From assembly GCF_016907795.1 (NCBI RefSeq), contig NZ_JAFBCR010000001.1, forward strand, positions 1,178,001-1,242,000: a stretch of 64,000 nucleotides of DNA, in the 5' to 3' direction. Of the stretch, positions 38,828-46,464 are shown piece by piece. Below the pieces are notes generated by a model that saw only the letters and a program-made list of their open reading frames with translations, was not told the origin of the DNA and made no database searches. Source of the DNA: Kocuria palustris (GTDB taxonomy: Bacteria; Actinomycetota; Actinomycetes; Actinomycetales; Micrococcaceae). The translations under genes and the position numbers were made by a program. The stretch's first letter is position 1, and the number at the start of each line of letters is the position of its first letter.

Positions 38828-41209
38828 TCACTGCCAGATGAAGCGGTGGGTCCCCAGCAGCTCAGAGACCGCCGGCGCGGCCGCCGCTGCGGCCACGGCC
38901 GCCCCCAGCAGCAGCGCATCCGCGCGCCCGAAGCGCAGCGGACGGGCCCAGGTCCGATCCCTGGCATCCACCACGCCGCCGAAGCCGCGCACCTCCATGG
39001 TCACGGCCAGCCGCGAGGCCCGCCGCAGGGCCTGCACCAGCAGCCCGAACGCCCGCCCGCCGGCCTCGCGCAGCACCGCCGCAGGACGCCGGGAGCCGCC
39101 CACGCCGCGGGCGCGCCGCGCCGTCACGAGCACCTGCCACTGATCGATCATCACCGTCACCAGCCGCAGGCCCACGAGCGCGGCCAGCACGATCCGCACC
39201 GGAAGGCGCAGGGTGCGCGCCAGGCGATCGGCCAGATCGGTCGGATCCGTGCTCAGCAGCAGCATCACCCCCGGCAGCGCCAGGGCCAGGGCGCGCAGGG
39301 CGATCGCCGCACCGGCGGCCACCGAGCCGGACGTCAGCTGCAGCGGCCCAGCGGAGACCCACAGCTCGCCTCCGGCATCGGAGAGCACCGCGGTGCCCCA
39401 CCCGGAGAGCACGGCGGCCAGCAGCAGCGGCCAGACCCGCAGCAGCACCGCGGACGGGCGCTGGCCGATCACCGCCAGGCCCACGAGCTCGACGGCCAGG
39501 ATCAGCCCCGAGGTCACTGGATCCGCCGAGACCAGCAGCGCCAGGCTGAGCACGGCCACGGCGGCCAGCTTGGCCAGCGCGTCCCGTCGGGCGAGCACCC
39601 CGCGCTGGCGCCCAGGCGCGGTGGAGGACCCCTGCATGCCGACCGCGCGCGGCACGGGCCGCACCGGGACCTCCCGAGCGGCCAGAGCGCGGATCAGCTC
39701 GGCGTCATGGGTCACGACCACCACGCAGCGACCCCGCTGCACCTGCTCGGCCAGCAGATCGACGACGGCCGCCCATGTCACGGCATCCTGGCCGAAGGTC
39801 GGCTCGTCGAGGATCAGGATCCGCGGGGCCGCGGCCAGCACCGTGCCCACCGACAGGCGGCGCTTCTGCCCGCCGGAGAGCGTGAACGGGTTTGCCTCGG
39901 CCAGCTCCGTCAGCCGCAGCCGATCGAGCAGCTCGTCCACGCGCCCGGCGATCTCCTCCTCCGGGACCCCGGCCCGGCGCGGGCCGACCGCGAGCTCCTC
40001 GCGCACCGTGCCGGTGAGGAACTGGTGCTCCGGCTCCTGGAAGACCGTGCCGATCCGCTCCACGAGCTCGGGACCGGACCACACCGAAGGATCGTTCGGG
40101 ATCCCGTCGGCCAGAGCGTCGGCGGCGCGCACCGCACCGGAGGCGGGCACGAGCAGCCCGGCCAGGCTCAGCGCCAGCGTGGACTTGCCGGCTCCGTTGG
40201 GACCGGTCAGGGCCACGGCCGACCCGGCGCGCAGCTGGAGGTCGACCGGCAGGGCTGCGGGGGCTCCGGCCATCGAGTCCTCCGGAGCGGGCCGCCCCGA
40301 GCGCACGCGCCGTCGGCGCCTGGACAGCCGGCGCTGCGAGGGCTGCTCGCGCGAGACCTCCAGGGCCTCGGCACTCAGCAGCAGGTCGCCTGCCAAGGCC
40401 TCCGGCAGCAGCGGCTCGACCTGCGCCCCGGGAGTCCACACACCGGCTCGGCGCAGCTGCTCGGCGTAGGTTCCGTGGGCGTCGAGCAGCTGCGTCGGAG
40501 ATCCGTCGGCCACCACGCCGCGCGGACCGAGGACCACCACGCGATCCACGAGATCGGCCCACACCTCGGTGCGGTGCTCGACCACCACCAGGGTGGCCCC
40601 GGTGTCCTCGACGACCGCCTCGACGGCCCGGCGCACCGTGGCCACGCCCTCGGGGTCCAGGTTGGCGGTGGGCTCGTCGAGCAGCAGCAGCCGCGGGCGC
40701 ATGGCGGTGATCCCGGCCAGCCCCAGGCGCTGCTGCTGACCGCCGGACAGGGCGGAGGTGTCCCGGTCCGTGGAGATCTCGAGCCCCACGGAGTCCAGGG
40801 CGCGGTCCACGCGCGGGCCGATCTCGGCCGCCGGCACCGCGAGGTTCTCAGGCCCGAAGGCGACGTCGTCACCGGCCCGCGCCAGCAGGATCGAAGACTC
40901 CGGATCTTGCTGCAGCAGCCCCGTGACCGCGTCCCGCTGCGCCGCCGGGCGCCCGTCCACCAGCAGTTGCCCGCGGGGGCCGCTGCCCGCGCCGTCGTCG
41001 GTCTCGTCCTCGGTCTGGGGCAGCACCCCCGCCAGGGCGTGCAGCAGGGTGGACTTGCCCGACCCACTCGCCCCGAGCAGCAGGACCCGCTGACCGGCGG
41101 GGATCTGCAGGTCGAGGCCCTGCAGCGCGGGCTCGCCGCGGCCGTCGGGCTGCCAGCCGAAGCCGCGGGCCGTCACGCTCGCCCCAGCGGTGCGGACAGC
41201 CTCCGTCAT
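38828..41209 (-). CDS. ECF transporter fusion: two ATPases plus EcfT (YkoD-YkoC type)
   Basis: A single 793-aa protein contains the energising module of an ECF importer. ATPase 1 (about 1-250): GASGSGKST, LSGGQQQRLG, LLLLDEPTANLD. ATPase 2 (about 290-545): GPNGAGKST, LSGGQKRRLS, ILILDEPTFGQD. From about 570 come several membrane helices of the T component, with the coupling motifs TARRARGVGG and TMEVRGFGG. These are usually three (A, A', T) or two proteins. The S component is encoded just upstream with a 4-nt overlap. A TPP riboswitch leads the operon, so the cargo is thiamine or its pyrimidine precursor HMP. The open frame before ATG 41209 is not coding. Confidence 0.93.
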   Translation of the reverse strand: MTEAVRTAGASVTARGFGWQPDGRGEPALQGLDLQIPAGQRVLLLGASGSGKSTLLHALAGVLPQTEDETDDGAGSGPRGQLLVDGRPAAQRDAVTGLLQQDPESSILLARAGDDVAFGPENLAVPAAEIGPRVDRALDSVGLEISTDRDTSALSGGQQQRLGLAGITAMRPRLLLLDEPTANLDPEGVATVRRAVEAVVEDTGATLVVVEHRTEVWADLVDRVVVLGPRGVVADGSPTQLLDAHGTYAEQLRRAGVWTPGAQVEPLLPEALAGDLLLSAEALEVSREQPSQRRLSRRRRRVRSGRPAPEDSMAGAPAALPVDLQLRAGSAVALTGPNGAGKSTLALSLAGLLVPASGAVRAADALADGIPNDPSVWSGPELVERIGTVFQEPEHQFLTGTVREELAVGPRRAGVPEEEIAGRVDELLDRLRLTELAEANPFTLSGGQKRRLSVGTVLAAAPRILILDEPTFGQDAVTWAAVVDLLAEQVQRGRCVVVVTHDAELIRALAAREVPVRPVPRAVGMQGSSTAPGRQRGVLARRDALAKLAAVAVLSLALLVSADPVTSGLILAVELVGLAVIGQRPSAVLLRVWPLLLAAVLSGWGTAVLSDAGGELWVSAGPLQLTSGSVAAGAAIALRALALALPGVMLLLSTDPTDLADRLARTLRLPVRIVLAALVGLRLVTVMIDQWQVLVTARRARGVGGSRRPAAVLREAGGRAFGLLVQALRRASRLAVTMEVRGFGGVVDARDRTWARPLRFGRADALLLGAAVAAAAAAPAVSELLGTHRFIWQ

Positions 41210-41904
41210 CGCCCGGAGGCCAGGCCCGACAGGACACCGGTGGCACGCAGCGCGCGCACGAGCAGCCACATGGCAAGCCCGGCGATCACCGCGCCAGAGG
41301 CCGTGCCCAGCACGACGTAGACCGCCTGGTGAGCCCCCGGCCACTCGTAGTAGTAGAGGAGGCACTCGCTCAGCGTCCCGAGGGCGCCGGCCAGCGCCCC
41401 GGAGGCGATCGCCACAGCCGGTCCGAAGCGGCGGTAGCCGAAGGCCAGGAAGACGACCTCCGCTGCAGCGCCCTGGATCAGGCCGGAGATCACGACGGTG
41501 GCGCCGAACGTGGTGCCCAGCAGCCCCTGGAAGGAGGCGGCCAGCAGCTCGCAGGCCAGGGCCGCTCCCGGACGGCGGATGATCAGCGCGCCCAGCGGTC
41601 CGGCCAGCAGCCACCCGCCCACCAGCAGCCCGCCTGCCGGCGGGTAGCCGACGGTCAGCGCCTCGGAGACCGGGTAGACCAGCGACGACCAAGCCCAGAA
41701 CAGGACACCGCAGGCGGCGGCCAGCACCGCGAGGACCACGAGGTCGAGCACGCGCCACCGCAGGCGGGAGCGGGAGCCGCGCTGCGGGGAGCGGGCGGCG
41801 CCGTCCGGGCGCGGGTGGGGACCGCTCTGCGAGCGCGGATCGAGGCCGGGATCGGCGCTGCTGCGATCGGGGCACAGCGGGTCGGTGCTGCGATGCTGCG
41901 TCAT
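41206..41904 (-). CDS. ykoE: ECF S component, YkoE-type thiamine/HMP binding subunit
   Basis: A 232-aa membrane protein with a polar N-terminal tail of about 60 residues and six hydrophobic helices. YkoE-family marks are VLVLAVLAAACGVLFWAWSS-like helix I (VLDLVVLAVLAAACGVLFW), PLGALIIRRPGAALACEL and LLYYYEWP. YkoE confers HMP/thiamine specificity to the YkoEDC ECF transporter. ATG 41904 has a strong AGGAGGAG site. It overlaps the ATPase-EcfT gene by 4 nt and lies 131 nt behind the TPP aptamer. Confidence 0.9.
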   Translation of the reverse strand: MTQHRSTDPLCPDRSSADPGLDPRSQSGPHPRPDGAARSPQRGSRSRLRWRVLDLVVLAVLAAACGVLFWAWSSLVYPVSEALTVGYPPAGGLLVGGWLLAGPLGALIIRRPGAALACELLAASFQGLLGTTFGATVVISGLIQGAAAEVVFLAFGYRRFGPAVAIASGALAGALGTLSECLLYYYEWPGAHQAVYVVLGTASGAVIAGLAMWLLVRALRATGVLSGLASGR

Positions 41905-42035
41905 GGTGCTCCTCCTGGGGCATCGGGGGCGCCATGGCGTCCCGCTGATCAGGAGGGGAAGGATGCGTGCCGCGCTCGATGGCGGGGCCGGAAGGCGCCG
42001 ATGCCGCTGCGCGACAGCACCCTCGAGATGCTCGA

Positions 42036-42118
42036 CTCCCTTCGCCGGTGCTAGCCGGAGCAGGTTCGAGGGTCTGCGGCGGACCGCACTCTCAGCGCCC
42101 TCGGGCGCTCCCCTGTCG
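42036..42118 (-). promoter_or_regulatory. TPP riboswitch (THI element)
   Basis: On the minus strand the conserved pieces of the thiamine pyrophosphate aptamer occur in order: ACAGGGGAGC, GCTGAGAGTGCGG, then CAGACCCTCGAACCTG, CCGGCTAGCACCGGCGAAGGGA. It controls the ykoE-type operon downstream. No clear terminator hairpin with T-run follows, so translational control is more likely. Confidence 0.95.
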
Positions 42119-42184
42119 TATGCCCGGGATCCTACGCCAAACGCGCAGCAGATGCAGGTCGCCCTCAGCCGGGCCCGGAACGGA

Positions 42185-42221
42185 CGAAGGCGCCGGGAGC
42201 ACACGGCTCCCGGCGCCTTCG
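42185..42221. terminator. terminator between DUF4235 gene and riboswitch operon
   Basis: A 16-bp perfect stem (42185-42200 with 42206-42221, 5-nt loop) 50 nt beyond the DUF4235 stop insulates it from the thiamine operon, which runs in the same direction. Confidence 0.75.
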
Positions 42222-42269
42222 CTATCGATCAGCAGGCCGCGCGCAGCGACCGGCCCGGACCGGTCGAGA

Positions 42270-42551
42270 TCAGGCGCGGCCCTTGGCCTTCTCCTGCGCC
42301 TTGAGCTCGGCCTTCTCGCGCTGCTCGGCGACCTGGCGGTTGACCAGGGTGCGCACGACCGTGGTCAGCACGCCGCTGACCACGGCGAACAGGACGATAT
42401 CGAGCCAGCGGTCCTCACGGGGGTCATCGCCCTTGGACGGGACCTGGCGGCCGGTGACCTTCTTCCACGTGGCGTCGAGGCCCTTGGTGGCGGCCTGCAC
42501 GCCCAGCACGGACGCGCCGGTGCCGATGAGTCCCATGATCTTGGGGTTCAT
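42270..42551 (-). CDS. DUF4235 membrane protein
   Basis: A 93-aa protein of the DUF4235 family, widespread in actinobacteria with unknown role. One or two helices (GLIGTGASVLGVQAATKGL and WLDIVLFAVVSGVLTTVVRT) end in a Lys/Glu-rich cytosolic tail. It is preceded by a 7-bp hairpin (42564-42570 with 42576-42582) right before its AGGAG site and follows the mrp operon by 108 nt. Confidence 0.88.
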   Translation of the reverse strand: MNPKIMGLIGTGASVLGVQAATKGLDATWKKVTGRQVPSKGDDPREDRWLDIVLFAVVSGVLTTVVRTLVNRQVAEQREKAELKAQEKAKGRA

Positions 42552-42658
42552 GTCATCTCCTACCCCGAGTGAGCTACTCGGGAGATCGCGGAACCGGCGC
42601 CTCAGCCGGCGCCGGAGGTTCGGTGCTCACCCTAGCGCGCTCGGCGAGCCGTCGCGGA

Positions 42659-43048
42659 TCACGACGGGCGATCCGCGCCGCCCTGCGACTCGGCGGTGTC
42701 GGCCTCGTCCAGGGCTGCGGCCAGGTCATCGGCGATCAGCGTCTCATCGAGCACGTGCTTGGTCCGATAGCTCGAGCGCCCCACCATGTGCGCCGAGACC
42801 GGCGCCGTGAGCAGCATCAGGGCCCAGCCGAGCAGGGCCAGCGGCAGCAGCGTCCACTCGCGGGAGTGGATTACCACGGCCAGCAGCATGCACAGCAGAC
42901 CGAGCACCTGCGGCTTGGTGGCCGCGTGCATCCGCGACAGGACGTCCGGCAGCCGGATCAGGCCGAGGCCGGCCGTCAGGGACATGAGGCAGCCCACGAG
43001 CAGCAGCACGCCCACGACGATGTCGAGCACGAGGTCCATGGGATCCAT
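42659..43048 (-). CDS. mnhG: Mrp antiporter subunit G
   Basis: A 129-aa membrane protein with three helices; block VGCLMSLTAGLGLIRLPDVLSRMHAATKPQ is typical, seen in the pieces GLGLIRLPDVLSRMHAATK. Last gene of the mrp operon, sharing one base with subunit F (TGATG). An acidic cytosolic tail follows helix III. Confidence 0.94.
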   Translation of the reverse strand: MDPMDLVLDIVVGVLLLVGCLMSLTAGLGLIRLPDVLSRMHAATKPQVLGLLCMLLAVVIHSREWTLLPLALLGWALMLLTAPVSAHMVGRSSYRTKHVLDETLIADDLAAALDEADTAESQGGADRPS

Positions 43049-43434
43049 CAGCGGTGTCCCTCCTTCTCGGACGGGGAGGGCTTCTGCATCGGGGCGGGCC
43101 GGTGATCCTGCTCGGCCCGCTCGCCCTCGACCGGCTCCTTGGTGGCGCCCTCATCGGTCTGGCCCGTCTTCCGGGGCCGCGTGGGCTGGACGAACCGCGC
43201 CACGGACACCGAGCCGATGAAGCCCAGCAGCGAGACGGTCACGATGACCATCATGTAGTCGGAGTGATCGCTCCAGACCATCTCCAGGGCGATCGCGGCG
43301 ACCACCACGGAGAGCAGGACGTCGCTGGAGAGCACGCGGTCCAGCAGCGAGGGTCCCTTCACCAGTCGATACAGCACGCCGGCGGCCGCACCGGCGAGCA
43401 TCACGAGGCACACGGCCATGACGATGGTGCTCAT
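43048..43434 (-). CDS. mnhF: Mrp antiporter subunit F
   Basis: A 128-aa protein with three helices: MAVCLVMLAGAAAGVLYRLV, then GPSLLDRVLSSDVLLSVVVA with the conserved Asp pair, and a third segment. The C-terminal 45 residues form a charged hydrophilic tail longer than usual for the family. Overlaps subunit E by 4 nt. Confidence 0.93.
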   Translation of the reverse strand: MSTIVMAVCLVMLAGAAAGVLYRLVKGPSLLDRVLSSDVLLSVVVAAIALEMVWSDHSDYMMVIVTVSLLGFIGSVSVARFVQPTRPRKTGQTDEGATKEPVEGERAEQDHRPAPMQKPSPSEKEGHR

Positions 43435-44114
43435 CGGCTCTGCTCCTCATCCCCTCGTTCGGCCTTCGATCTGTGGGCGTAGCCCGCCCAGCTGCGCAGC
43501 ACGGCCCGAGGGCTGAGTCCACGGCCCTTCTGGGCGTCCTCGCGCCGCAGCGCGGCGTAGTCCTCCGGAGAGCCCATCATGCGGATCCAGGCAGCCTCGG
43601 TGTTGCGCACGGACTCCCGGAAGTGCTCGATGTCCTCGTCGTCGTGCACGTCCAGGACGTGGAAGTAGAGGATCGCGTTCGGACGGTCCACCTCCAGCAG
43701 CACCGAGCCCGGGATCAGTCCCGTGGTGCTTCCGGTCGCGGTCATGATCAGATCGGAGTGCGAGCGCATCTGCACGGCGGTCACCGACGAGGAGGCCCTG
43801 GGCCCATGGGCGATCACGGTCCACATGACCTCGAAGCTGGCTCGGATGACCTGCCACAGGAAGGTGACGAACAGGGTCACGGCGTGCAGCACGTTGAAGC
43901 GGCTGGACAGCTGTACGGGCTGCAGTGCCAGCGCCCGGGTGACCAGCAGGGACAGCACCAGGCCCACCAGGAGGTTCTTGGCCGTCAGCTCGCCCCACAG
44001 CACGGCCCATACGAGCATGAGCCATAGGATCAGGGGGATCTCCACGGCCCAGCGGTGCTCGCGCCGCCGCGGCCGGGCGGATGCGGACCCGCGGGATGTC
44101 GCTGTCGAGCTCAC
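43431..44114 (-). CDS. mnhE: Mrp antiporter subunit E
   Basis: A 227-aa protein with two to three N-terminal helices (LILWLMLVWAVLWGELTAKN, LLVGLVLSLLVTRALAL) and a soluble domain containing TATGSTTGLIPGSVLLEVD, the conserved core of the family. The extended, charged C-terminus is beyond the common length. ATGA overlaps link it to D and F. Confidence 0.94.
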   Translation of the reverse strand: MSSTATSRGSASARPRRREHRWAVEIPLILWLMLVWAVLWGELTAKNLLVGLVLSLLVTRALALQPVQLSSRFNVLHAVTLFVTFLWQVIRASFEVMWTVIAHGPRASSSVTAVQMRSHSDLIMTATGSTTGLIPGSVLLEVDRPNAILYFHVLDVHDDEDIEHFRESVRNTEAAWIRMMGSPEDYAALRREDAQKGRGLSPRAVLRSWAGYAHRSKAERGDEEQSR

Positions 44115-45946
44115 TGATCTGCCTCCTCGGACTGCTCGGCGCCCTGCCGCTGCGCGTCGGCCTCGGCCGAGGGCCGCGAATCCGTGCCGTCGTAGACCTC
44201 GCGCTGGATGCCGGCGCCGCTGTCCTCGCCCACATCCTCCCCGTACTGCTCGCCCTCCGGCACGCTCGGTGCGGCAGGGTCATCGGAGCTCGGGTCCTCG
44301 CCGTCGTCCACGACGCCGCGCGGTCCCGATTCGTCGCCGAAGACCGCCTCGACGTAGCGCTCGGGGTGCATGAGGTTCTCCGCGGCGTTGTCGGCCACCG
44401 AGAACAGCGGTCCCGCGAAGACCGTGAGGGCGACCCCGACCGCCACGAGCATCCCGGTGGGCATCACCATGGAGAACGGCATGAGCTGCACGTTGCTGCG
44501 ACCGGCCCACCGGCCGCCGCCCTCGGCCTCCATGGACACCGAGGCGGCGCTGCGGGGCCCGTGCTCCCGTGCCTCGTCCCGGGAGACCAGCAGGACCGGA
44601 TCCGGGTAGTCGGCGTCGTCGGGGGCGCGCAGGAACGCCTTGTTCCAGATGCGCATCAGGGCCATCAGCGTCAGCAGCGAGGTGAGCACGGAGCCGGCGA
44701 TCACGACCCAGATGGCCCAGCCGCCCTGGTCGGTGCCCGCCTGGATCAGGCCCACCTTCCCCAGGAAGCCGGAGAACGGCGGGATGCCGCCCAGGTTCAG
44801 CGCGGGGATCATGAACAGCAGGGCCAGCAGCGGCGACAGCCCGACCAGACCGCCCAGGCGGTCCGTGTTGGTCGACCCGCCCCGGCGCTCGATCAGACCG
44901 GCCACCAGGAAGAGGCTGGTCTGGATGATGATGTGGTGGACCACGTAGTAGACAACTGCCGCCATGGCGGTCTGCGTGCCGACCGCGATGCCGAAGATCA
45001 TGTAGCCGATGTGGCTGACCAGCGTGAAGGACAGCAGACGCTTGATGTCGATCTGGGCCAGCGCTCCCAGGATGCCCACGACCATCGTAAGCAGCGAGAC
45101 CCACAGCAGCAGCTGATCCGCCCCGTCCCCCGGGAACAGCAGCGTCTCGGTGCGGATGATCGCGTAGACGCCCACCTTGGTGAGCAGGCCCGCGAACACG
45201 GCCGTGACGGGTGCCGAGGCCGTGGGGTAGGAGTCGGGCAGCCAGAACGACAGCGGGAAGACCGCGGCCTTGATGCCGAAGGCGACCAGCAGCATCAGGT
45301 GCAGCTGCATCTGCGTGCCCACCGGCAGATCGCCGAGCTTCACGGCCAGATCCGCCATGTTCACGGTGCCGGTGGCCGCGTAGATCATCGCGATGGCGAT
45401 CAGGAACAGGACCGAGGAGATCACGGAGACGACCACGTAGGTCACGCCGGCCCGGATGCGCTGGGCCGTGCCGCCCATGGTCATCAGGACGTAGGAGGCC
45501 ATCAGCAGGATCTCGAAGCCCACGTACAGGTTGAAGAGATCACCCGCCAGGAACGCGTTCGAGACGCCTGCGACCAGGATCAGGAACGTGGGGTAGAAGA
45601 TCGAGATGGGGCCGTCGTCATCGCCGTCGGCGATGCCCTGCCCGGTCGCGAACAGCAGCACCGCCAGCGAGACCAGGGTCGAGACCACGAGCAGGATGGC
45701 CGAGAGCTGGTCCACGACCAGCACGATGCTGAACGGAGCCTGCCACCCGGCGACGTTGATCGAGGTGGGGGCCGACTCCCATGCCGTGGCCAGCACGAGG
45801 CACTCGGCCAGCAGCGTCAGCGACAGCGACACGATCGCCACGAAGCGCTGGGCCCGGTTGCGGCGCACCAGCACCAGCGACAGCGCCGCGCCCAGGAAGG
45901 GCAGGACGATGGCCAGCGGGGCGAGCTGGATGATGTCGAAGCTCAT
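44111..45946 (-). CDS. mnhD: Mrp antiporter subunit D
   Basis: A 611-aa proton-translocating subunit related to complex I NuoL/M/N, with about 14 helices. Key parts are the conserved Glu in LYVGFEILLMASYVLMTMGG, the Lys region FGIKAAVFPLSFWLPDSYPTA, and FTLVSHIGYMIFGIAVG. The hydrophilic C-terminus (about 100 residues, acidic) is longer than typical. Overlaps by 4 nt on both sides in the mnhACDEFG order. Confidence 0.95.
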   Translation of the reverse strand: MSFDIIQLAPLAIVLPFLGAALSLVLVRRNRAQRFVAIVSLSLTLLAECLVLATAWESAPTSINVAGWQAPFSIVLVVDQLSAILLVVSTLVSLAVLLFATGQGIADGDDDGPISIFYPTFLILVAGVSNAFLAGDLFNLYVGFEILLMASYVLMTMGGTAQRIRAGVTYVVVSVISSVLFLIAIAMIYAATGTVNMADLAVKLGDLPVGTQMQLHLMLLVAFGIKAAVFPLSFWLPDSYPTASAPVTAVFAGLLTKVGVYAIIRTETLLFPGDGADQLLLWVSLLTMVVGILGALAQIDIKRLLSFTLVSHIGYMIFGIAVGTQTAMAAVVYYVVHHIIIQTSLFLVAGLIERRGGSTNTDRLGGLVGLSPLLALLFMIPALNLGGIPPFSGFLGKVGLIQAGTDQGGWAIWVVIAGSVLTSLLTLMALMRIWNKAFLRAPDDADYPDPVLLVSRDEAREHGPRSAASVSMEAEGGGRWAGRSNVQLMPFSMVMPTGMLVAVGVALTVFAGPLFSVADNAAENLMHPERYVEAVFGDESGPRGVVDDGEDPSSDDPAAPSVPEGEQYGEDVGEDSGAGIQREVYDGTDSRPSAEADAQRQGAEQSEEADQ

Positions 45947-46464
45947 CGCCGTCCCTCCTTGCGCTGACGCCGCCGCTCAGCGGACTCATGCTCCCTGCGG
46001 TGGCGTGCCAGCTCCTCGGCCCTCTCCTTCTCGTGCCTGTCGATCTCGTCGTCGTCGAACTCCGAGTCCTCCTCGGGCACCTCGGCGTCCAGCTCCTCGT
46101 CGTACGACGACTGGACTGCCACGCGGCGGTCCTCGGCGTCGTCAGTGATCTCATCGCGATGGGAGAGCACCCAGGAGCGGTAGATCATGCCGAGCAGGAA
46201 CGCGGTGATCGCGAAGCCGATCACGATCGCCGTGAGCACGAGCGCCTGCGGCAGCGGGTCCGAGTAGGCCCTCGGGTCCAGACCTGAGTCGTAGAGCGGC
46301 GAGCGCCCTGGCAGCCCTCCGGTGTGCAGCAGCAGCAGGTTGGTGCCGTTGGTCAGCAGCATGATGCCCAGCAGCACGCGGGTCAGCGAGCGCTCGAGCA
46401 GCATGTAGACGCCCACGGCGTAGAGCACGCCCATGACCACCAGCATGGTGAGGTTCAGGCTCAT
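45943..46464 (-). CDS. mnhC: Mrp antiporter subunit C
   Basis: A 173-aa relative of NuoK with three helices (LTMLVVMGVLYAVGVYMLLE, LGIMLLTNGTNLLLLHTGG, ALVLTAIVIGFAITAFLLGM). A cytosolic, very charged C-terminal tail of about 70 residues follows. ATGA overlaps couple it to A/B and D. Confidence 0.94.
   Translation of the reverse strand: MSLNLTMLVVMGVLYAVGVYMLLERSLTRVLLGIMLLTNGTNLLLLHTGGLPGRSPLYDSGLDPRAYSDPLPQALVLTAIVIGFAITAFLLGMIYRSWVLSHRDEITDDAEDRRVAVQSSYDEELDAEVPEEDSEFDDDEIDRHEKERAEELARHRREHESAERRRQRKEGRR

Noticed and set aside
41210-41935. Extension of the ECF ATPase frame by 242 residues upstream of 41209
   Set aside because: This stretch overlaps the YkoE coding region in another frame and shows no ABC motif; the ATGA overlap with ykoE defines the start.
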